Shown here: positions 58,703-64,000 of the stretch, in pieces
Position numbering within the stretch: position 1 is the first letter of the stretch
Layout: the number at the start of each line of letters is the position of its first letter
Origin: Paulinella micropora
Lineage: Eukaryota > Cercozoa > Imbricatea > Euglyphida > Paulinellidae
DNA length: 64,000 nucleotides
Assembly (NCBI GenBank): GCA_019918135.1
Contig: WBZZ01000089.1
Span: 7,501-71,500 of the forward strand
Direction of reading: 5' to 3'
The notes under the pieces: model-generated
What the model saw: the letters and a program-made list of their open reading frames with translations, nothing else
The model's database searches: none
What the model was told of the DNA's origin: nothing
Translations under genes and position numbers: made by a program

Positions 58703-59527
58703 ATGGAAAAAATCAATAATGTAAAGGTGAAACCAGTCAAGCAAAACGGAGATGGCGACAAGTTGGCAAAAGGATATAAGTTATTCAATGAACCGTATGC
58801 CAATATTTTTCTTCTCGCTCGCAAGAAGAGTGGCAAGACGACCGCACTGTTTGAAATCCTGAAACGAACAACTGATAAAAAGACCCGTATTGTCATTATA
58901 GCCAGCACAATACATAAGGACCACATTTACAAAGAAATGGTTAAGCACTTCAAGAAAAAGGGAAACCCGATGGCTATATACACATATTTGAAAACGGACG
59001 GATACAGTGTGATTGATTACGAGTTAGACAAGCTAAACAAGCCAGACGAGGAGCAAGAAGAAGGCTAGATTGTTCAGGACGAGAAAGAAGAACCGAAGCC
59101 AAAGTTTCTTTATTTTGGTAAAGAGGAAAAGAAGAAGCAGGAGGGAGGCAAAAAAGTGGAAAGACCGAGCAAATACATTACACCAGAAGTTGTGTTCGTG
59201 TTAGATGATTTGGGTAGTGGGTTGAGAGATAAGTCCGTTAGCGACCTATTGAAAAAAAATAGACACTACAAGTCAAAGGTGATTATGAGCTCACAGTATC
59301 TAAACGACTTACGACCAGAGGCGATTAAACAGCTGGACTACCTACTCATTTTTCCAGGTCAGTCTCAGGATAAAATCGAACTAGTGTATAAACATCTGGA
59401 CCTTGGCTACGACCTTGACTACTTCATTGAAAAATATCACGAGGCGACCAAAGAGAGGTTTAACTTTTTGTATGTAGATGCGGTGTGTGATGAATTACGA
59501 AAGAACTTCAATATTCGTTTAAAGTAA
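58703..59527 (+). pseudogene. Polinton packaging ATPase (FtsK/HerA, A32-like), broken
   Basis: The P-loop is LLARKKSGKTTALFE near residue 37. The Walker B strand is VVFVLDDLG near 59190. A sensor-like segment VIMSSQYLNDLRPEA follows, then LIFPGQSQDKIE. These fit the A32-like ATPases that pump DNA into Polinton and giant-virus capsids. The gene is broken about once. Confidence 0.8.
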
Positions 59528-59618
59528 TTTTATTATTATTTATTTTTTTTAGAACTATATATAGGAACCTTTTGAAAAAGCTTCACCAAAACCGGAGGTG
59601 CGGAGGCGGAGTCTCTGC

Positions 59619-59940
59619 ATGCCAACATCACCAGTGATTATTTCACAACCATCGGGATACAATATCAGCTACAATCCAAGCCCAGTCAGTATGCCACAAG
59701 CAGGAGGGAAAAGAAAATCAAAAAAGAAACAAACAGGTGGGAAAGTAAATTGGAAAAAAGTCGGACAAGCCATATTGGATGCTAATAGGTTTATCAGAAG
59801 AACCAATTGATTTCAAGGGGTGCTACTTTTCTGAGCGATGTCGGAGTGCCTTATGCGGACCGTGTAGCGAAGGCCGCGATGAAGCAAGGATACGGCAAGC
59901 AACGAGGAGGAGCCGTTAAGTTTCGGTAGGCGAAGTCTCT
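59619..59940 (+). pseudogene. Polinton small basic capsid-associated protein
   Basis: Starts MPTSPVIISQPSGYN. A proline-rich head is followed by a basic core (GGKRKSKKKQTGGK) and a short helix (KKVGQAILDANRFI). A typical glycine/alanine end (AAMKQGYGKQRGG) is in view nearby. The type and position match small basic proteins of Polintons and the core or cement proteins of adenoviruses. It is broken about once. Confidence 0.5.
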
Positions 59941-59985
59941 ACAAATGTAAAATCTTATATTAATTTTTCTTCTAACAATATACAT

Positions 59986-61002
59986 ATGAAAAAATTAAGA
60001 AGAGGAGGTGTGCGAAAACAACGACCGCCGAGGATATACAGAACCAAAGATGGCAAGCCGTACATTAAAGTGAAAGGTAAACGAGCATATCTCAACTTTG
60101 GCGAGAAAACGAATGACCTTTCAACACTTCAAATCGTTAAACTGTTTCTGAAATATATGAACAAACCCAACCGTCGGGGTCGTAGGGGCGGAGTCCCTAC
60201 AATAGTTAAGTCCGACTTCAACCGTCTTGAATACGAGAACCGCAATCAGGTAAATAATCAGCTAGATAAACTCAAACTGGAAAAGTATGAGCAAATACAC
60301 GAACTAGAAAAGAAAGACAAAGAAACAAAAGAACAACAAAAGAAAATAGAAGAGCGAGAAGCAGAAACGAAAAGAAATGAACTCGCACTCATACAGACTG
60401 AAACAGCTCAAGCTCAAAGAATGGCTACTATTGACGGAGAAATAAAAAGACAAAATGCGATTAACGATGCTTTGGTTGAAAGAGCAAGAGCATTGAATGA
60501 AGTAAAAGGTGAATTAAAAAGAAGTAAAAGAAAACAAAGGGAAAGAAAAGGAAGACAGTATGTTTTGTCCGAAGAAGAAGCCATAGCATTTGCTGAGGAA
60601 ATTCAAAGAAGGAATGATGAAGCAAAACAACGACAAGACGATTTAAGACAGCAAGCAATGGAAGCAGAACAGAAAGCGGAGGAATCAGACAGAAAAGCAT
60701 TTATAGCAAATCTAGAAAGAGCTCAAACTTTATTTAGGGGTGGCAAGAAAAGAAAGATTAGTGTCAATAGTTTAGCAAAAAAACTAGGGTGGAAAACGAG
60801 GGGGAGCAAACACGGAAACAAAGATGTTGAAGGCAGAACGGCCAAAGGTTATATCCAAGAAATCATAGCTGTTAGACAGGGCGAACTTAACATAACCCCT
60901 AATATGACACTTGAAGAATTGGAAAATGCTTTAATAGGTCTAACCGCACAGGGTGGAACTGGTGCTAAAAAATTGGAAGATATCATAAAAAATATTAACT
61001 AA
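59986..61002 (+). CDS. Polinton coiled-coil protein, 338 residues
   Basis: Starts MKKLRRGGVRKQRPPRIYRT. The first 80 residues are a basic domain with a YIKVKGKRAYLNFG strand set. A long coiled coil (LEKKDKETKEQQKKIEEREA) spans about residues 100-240. The end (LAKKLGWKTRGSKHGNKDVEG) looks folded. It is probably a structural or scaffolding protein. It is followed four bases later by the protease gene. Intact. Confidence 0.6.
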   Translation: MKKLRRGGVRKQRPPRIYRTKDGKPYIKVKGKRAYLNFGEKTNDLSTLQIVKLFLKYMNKPNRRGRRGGVPTIVKSDFNRLEYENRNQVNNQLDKLKLEKYEQIHELEKKDKETKEQQKKIEEREAETKRNELALIQTETAQAQRMATIDGEIKRQNAINDALVERARALNEVKGELKRSKRKQRERKGRQYVLSEEEAIAFAEEIQRRNDEAKQRQDDLRQQAMEAEQKAEESDRKAFIANLERAQTLFRGGKKRKISVNSLAKKLGWKTRGSKHGNKDVEGRTAKGYIQEIIAVRQGELNITPNMTLEELENALIGLTAQGGTGAKKLEDIIKNIN

Positions 61003-61006
61003 GATA

Positions 61007-61819
61007 ATGATAAAAAAGCATTTGAAACGAAGTGAATGGAAGACCAAATCAAAGAAAAAAGAATTAGTAAATACCCTAATAAACAAAATGTATGCCGACC
61101 CCAACACATATAAATCACTTTCAAATGAATTCCAGATACAACCAGCAGGGGCAAGCCCCCGCACCCCCACCACTGATGTAGAGGAAGTTCAACCAGCACC
61201 ACCCACAGACGAACAAGCACCAACCCCCACCACAGATGTAGATATTATTCAACCACAAGCACTCGATGAAGTTCAAACACAAAATGAGAAAGAGGTAAAT
61301 CCAGGGGTTGTAGGGGGAGGAGGCCCCTACAGAGGGCTAATGACGGATGAAATAGACAACATTATGAAAAAGCACGAATGGTATTTGGGGACTGTGGCGA
61401 GCGACGAAATACACAAGCTGAAACCAGAACAAAGAAAGAAGTATGGATTTATTATGAACTTGGATAAGTCTAGCCAACCAGGCTCACATTGGATTGCTGT
61501 TTGGGTTGACACCATTAAAGACGACTCTATTGAAATCTACGACCCTCTCGCACTGTATAAGCCGACCGAGCTATTTCTACACCAAATGAAACAGCTTATT
61601 GAAAAGAGTAAGCCGAACACATACCTGCTTATGAAGGTTAATCAAGTCAAAAACCAAAGCGACACAACAGATACTTGCGGGTGGCATAGTATTAGATTTT
61701 TGTTAGAGCGGGCGAAAGGTAATAGGTTCAAATTCGCCAGCGGTTTCACAGACTTAAAAGAAAAAGAAGCGGAGGAGTTGAAAACCCAGAACTGCTACGG
61801 CTTTGACACTTTTATTTAG
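61007..61819 (+). CDS. Polinton maturation protease (adenain/Ulp1-like)
   Basis: A 270-residue protein with a basic head and a proline/threonine linker of about 70 residues. The catalytic domain has the order His (GSHWIAVWVD), Asp (EIYDPLA), Gln (VNQVKNQ) and Cys (TDTCGWHSIRF), as in adenovirus protease and Ulp1. It cuts capsid precursors during virion assembly. The domain is complete and open. Confidence 0.85.
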   Translation: MIKKHLKRSEWKTKSKKKELVNTLINKMYADPNTYKSLSNEFQIQPAGASPRTPTTDVEEVQPAPPTDEQAPTPTTDVDIIQPQALDEVQTQNEKEVNPGVVGGGGPYRGLMTDEIDNIMKKHEWYLGTVASDEIHKLKPEQRKKYGFIMNLDKSSQPGSHWIAVWVDTIKDDSIEIYDPLALYKPTELFLHQMKQLIEKSKPNTYLLMKVNQVKNQSDTTDTCGWHSIRFLLERAKGNRFKFASGFTDLKEKEAEELKTQNCYGFDTFI

Positions 61820-61849
61820 CAGGGGCCTTCATCCCCCGCACCCCCTCCG

Positions 61850-61951
61850 TTGTGGCAGGTAATTAAAACAAAAAATATATTTTCTAATATATATACAGTA
61901 TAATTTTTTGAGGTCGTAGGAGGTTTTTTGAAAAAAAAGCTCTTACAAATG
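61850..61951 (+). promoter_or_regulatory. Repeated Polinton leader, copy 2 (before the minor capsid gene)
   Basis: Second copy of the 58606 leader: GTTGTGGCAGGTAATTAAAA, an ATATATATACAG box, TTTTTTGAGGTCGTAGGAGG, TTTTTTGAAAAAAAA and GCTCTTACAAATGG with the start codon. The strongest identity is the last 48 bases. Confidence 0.7.
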
Positions 61952-62764
61952 GAGTATACAGGTGGTCATGCGAGTGGTATTTACTATATTAACAGCAAAA
62001 ATCGGATAAATGGCACAGATTCAGATTTTAGTTGTGAAGTCAATATGAAATCGCTAGACAATCCAACCCATTGTAAAATTTTACATATCTATGTGCCGAA
62101 GTCGTATTATTCCGTCGCCAGTCCTTACAATACTTTTATTCTGAGTGAGAATGGTAACGAGGCACTAATTACGATACCCGAAGGCAACTACACGATGAAC
62201 AACTTAAAAAATAAGCTGGCCGAGGTGCTAACCGCAGAAAGCCCGAACGACTACACATACACAATGACAAGCAACAACACCAACACTGACCCCGAAGATG
62301 GCAAACTATTATTTACCGTGGCGAACAATCCCATTAACATTCAACCGCGGTTTGTGTTTGATGACGAAACTCGCATCCACGAAATTATGGGGTTTGAGCG
62401 GTCCTCTACTTACTTCTTCGCTAATAATACACTGAGGTCACCAAATGTCATAATATTGACTGGCGAAAAGACTTTATATCTTCAAAGCGACCTCGTCGGC
62501 GAAGGCGATAATCGCGTGCTCCAAGAAATATACACGGCGAATGAAATCCCGTTCGGCTCTGTTATCTACGATGGCTCGGGTAGTGAATACGGAAAACGAC
62601 TATCTACTAGTTCAATCAATGTGTATCGGTTTTACTTAACTGACGAAAACGACCAACCCATTAACCTAAACGGTTTGGGTATCGTAATGACATTGTTGAT
62701 TTACCGCGAGACGAATTATTTTAATTTATTTACATCATTTTTTAATCTACTCAAATCAAGGTAA
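61949..62764 (+). CDS. Polinton minor capsid (penton-like) protein
   Basis: About 271 residues starting MEYTGGHASG, the first ATG after the repeated leader. The N-terminus has the usual penton signature of this class, YYINSKNRINGTDSDFSC, followed by strand-rich jelly-roll sequence (CKILHIYVPKSYYSV, FIL-SENGNEALITIPEGNY) and IHEIMGFERSS. It would form the fivefold vertices. The frame is open throughout. Confidence 0.7.
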   Translation: MEYTGGHASGIYYINSKNRINGTDSDFSCEVNMKSLDNPTHCKILHIYVPKSYYSVASPYNTFILSENGNEALITIPEGNYTMNNLKNKLAEVLTAESPNDYTYTMTSNNTNTDPEDGKLLFTVANNPINIQPRFVFDDETRIHEIMGFERSSTYFFANNTLRSPNVIILTGEKTLYLQSDLVGEGDNRVLQEIYTANEIPFGSVIYDGSGSEYGKRLSTSSINVYRFYLTDENDQPINLNGLGIVMTLLIYRETNYFNLFTSFFNLLKSR

Positions 62765-62827
62765 TTAATTAATTTATTTTTTTTTCTCATATTAAAATAT
62801 ATAGGACAACCAAAAACTGAAAAACAA

Positions 62828-64000
62828 ATGCCTACACAACACGGAGGCGAACTAGATTTCAGCAGGACTGACTACATCAGTGCTTCTTATCGTTTGAATA
62901 AGCTTACACCTCGTGAGGGTTCTATTAATGTCACTGTGTCTACCGCAGGAGGACAGGAAAGCAACTTTGACCTTATCAGCCGTCCGTTTAACTTGGCTCG
63001 CTCTGTTTTGATTTTTAATTATGCTCCGGATGCGAAGGTGGCGAACTACAATAAATGCTTTATGGACTGTCTGGCACCAATTAGACAGATTCAATTGATT
63101 ACTAGGGGTGGTGTTTATCTGTGATATTAACGAAGTCGGAAATATCACTAAGATGATTTGGAAACCCGAAACCTCCATTGATGATTTACTAGCTTTGGAA
63201 AACCACGATAATGGAAGTGGAGCTGGTTGTATGCTTCAAAAGTGTAATGCTACAACTACATTTCAACCCGCTAGCGATGCTACAAGGTTGGCCGCATTAC
63301 AAACAGCATTGGCTGGTTCGGCAATAGCAGGAAATGCGGCGGGGCAAATTGATACTGGTATTGATGTTGCTAAGGCTCAGGTTCAGGCCGCATTAAAGGC
63401 TTGGATGGCACAACCCTCCACAAATGCTCGCCGACACGATGATACCCTTATTGCGAATGAGACTGGCACGAGTAAGTTCGTTAATGTTGCTTTTAATGAG
63501 GCTAAGTATTTTTCAGCTGGAACTATTAACAATGCCAGCCCGAGTGTTAATGTTAAGATTAATCTTGGAATGCTTTACAATACCATTTTCGCTCTGGATA
63601 AAACTATTATGTTTCCAGAAATTTTGACTTTGCGGATTGTTTGGCAACAGACACCCAAAATCTTTTATTATAACAATGATGCTCTTTCTACTGGTGGTGG
63701 CACCGTTGCGGTAGCTGATTCAAATGTTACTATTACTAATCTCAGCCTGTTCTTAGCTGTTGAAACTAACCCAGATGTTGTTCAATCAATTCAACAGAAG
63801 ATTATGAGCCCCGAAGGTATGAGCTTCAACATTGATTATTCTTATTTGTATAAAAATATTGTCGGAGTGGCTTCAACTTCTCAAAATGTTATCCTTAGAT
63901 TTGACAGAGGCCACGGACGGCGAATTAAGAAAATTTATCATTCTGTATTTAACACGACCGAAAATAAGAACACTGCTTATGACAATAGCAACCTGCTCGG
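62828..64000 (+). pseudogene. Polinton major capsid protein, partial at window end, broken
   Basis: Starts MPTQHGGELDFSRTDYIS. Strand-rich content typical of double jelly-roll capsid proteins: RPFNLARSVLIFNY, CLAPIRQIQLITRGG, MFPEILTLRIVWQQTPKIFY, LSLFLAVETNPDVV and NVILRFDRGHGR. It runs off the window at 64000, so the C-terminal part is not seen. It is broken about once in the part visible. Confidence 0.8.

Larger units (their letters stand above)
50280..64000. mobile_element. Polinton / Polinton-like virus, right part beyond window
   Basis: An AT-rich block (I judge 38-40% G+C) holding integrase, fibre, packaging ATPase, adenain-like protease, minor capsid and major capsid genes. The left edge is near 50280, where composition changes; I could not find a terminal inverted repeat, since the other end is outside the window. 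No protein-primed DNA polymerase is seen, so it lies beyond 64000 or is absent. The copy is broken in roughly eight places, mostly in the integrase and fibre, while many genes remain fully open, so it is of moderate to young age. Confidence 0.85.

Overview
The window is a piece of a eukaryotic, probably invertebrate animal, chromosome. The evidence is long TTA and CT microsatellites, recently duplicated dispersed repeats, an APE-type LINE and AATAAA/ATTAAA poly(A) signals, with no bacterial gene signals. Two virus-like elements and one LINE fill almost all of it. I cannot name the host species.

Layout. Positions 1-3.9 kb are host flank: an AT-rich stretch, two (TTA)n tracts, two almost identical 0.41 kb repeats, and two diverged copies of another 0.52 kb repeat around a LINE-leader-like fragment. 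Positions 3.9-45.18 kb are a very GC-rich block (I judge about 70% G+C) with long pure G and C runs. It is packed with about 24 apparently intronless genes on both strands. These include three members of one protein-kinase-like family, a superfamily 1 helicase, a PD-(D/E)XK-type nuclease, a Ulp1/adenain-like cysteine protease candidate, a RING-H2 protein, two MYND-finger proteins, a leucine-rich-repeat protein, a class 3 lipase, a secreted EGF-like protein and many orphan genes. Genes are often convergent over closely placed poly(A) signals or divergent over G/C-run spacers, and families of tandem repeats sit between them. This is the layout of a large nuclear DNA virus, but no capsid gene or DNA polymerase is visible, so the family is unassigned. 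About a dozen genes or gene regions are not open in one frame. I treat the block as an integrated, partly decayed viral copy.

Positions 45.18-50.16 kb are a nearly full-length LINE with an RNA-binding-like head, an APE endonuclease, a reverse transcriptase and a terminal zinc knuckle, interrupted by one in-frame stop. Positions 50.28-64.0 kb, running off the window, are an AT-rich Polinton or Polinton-like virus. It has a retroviral-type integrase, a long fibre protein ending in an endosialidase-type chaperone, a packaging ATPase, a small basic protein, a coiled-coil protein, an adenain-like protease, a penton-like minor capsid protein and the start of the major capsid protein. It is broken in roughly eight places. 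A leader of about 100 bp is repeated before the ATPase and the minor capsid gene and looks like a shared promoter.

The most novel part is the 41 kb GC-rich element. Its predicted proteins suggest a virus that handles its own DNA ends (helicase, nuclease), signals through its own kinase family, modifies ubiquitin and chromatin pathways (RING, MYND, possibly SET-like), and secretes host-directed proteins (lipase, EGF-like).
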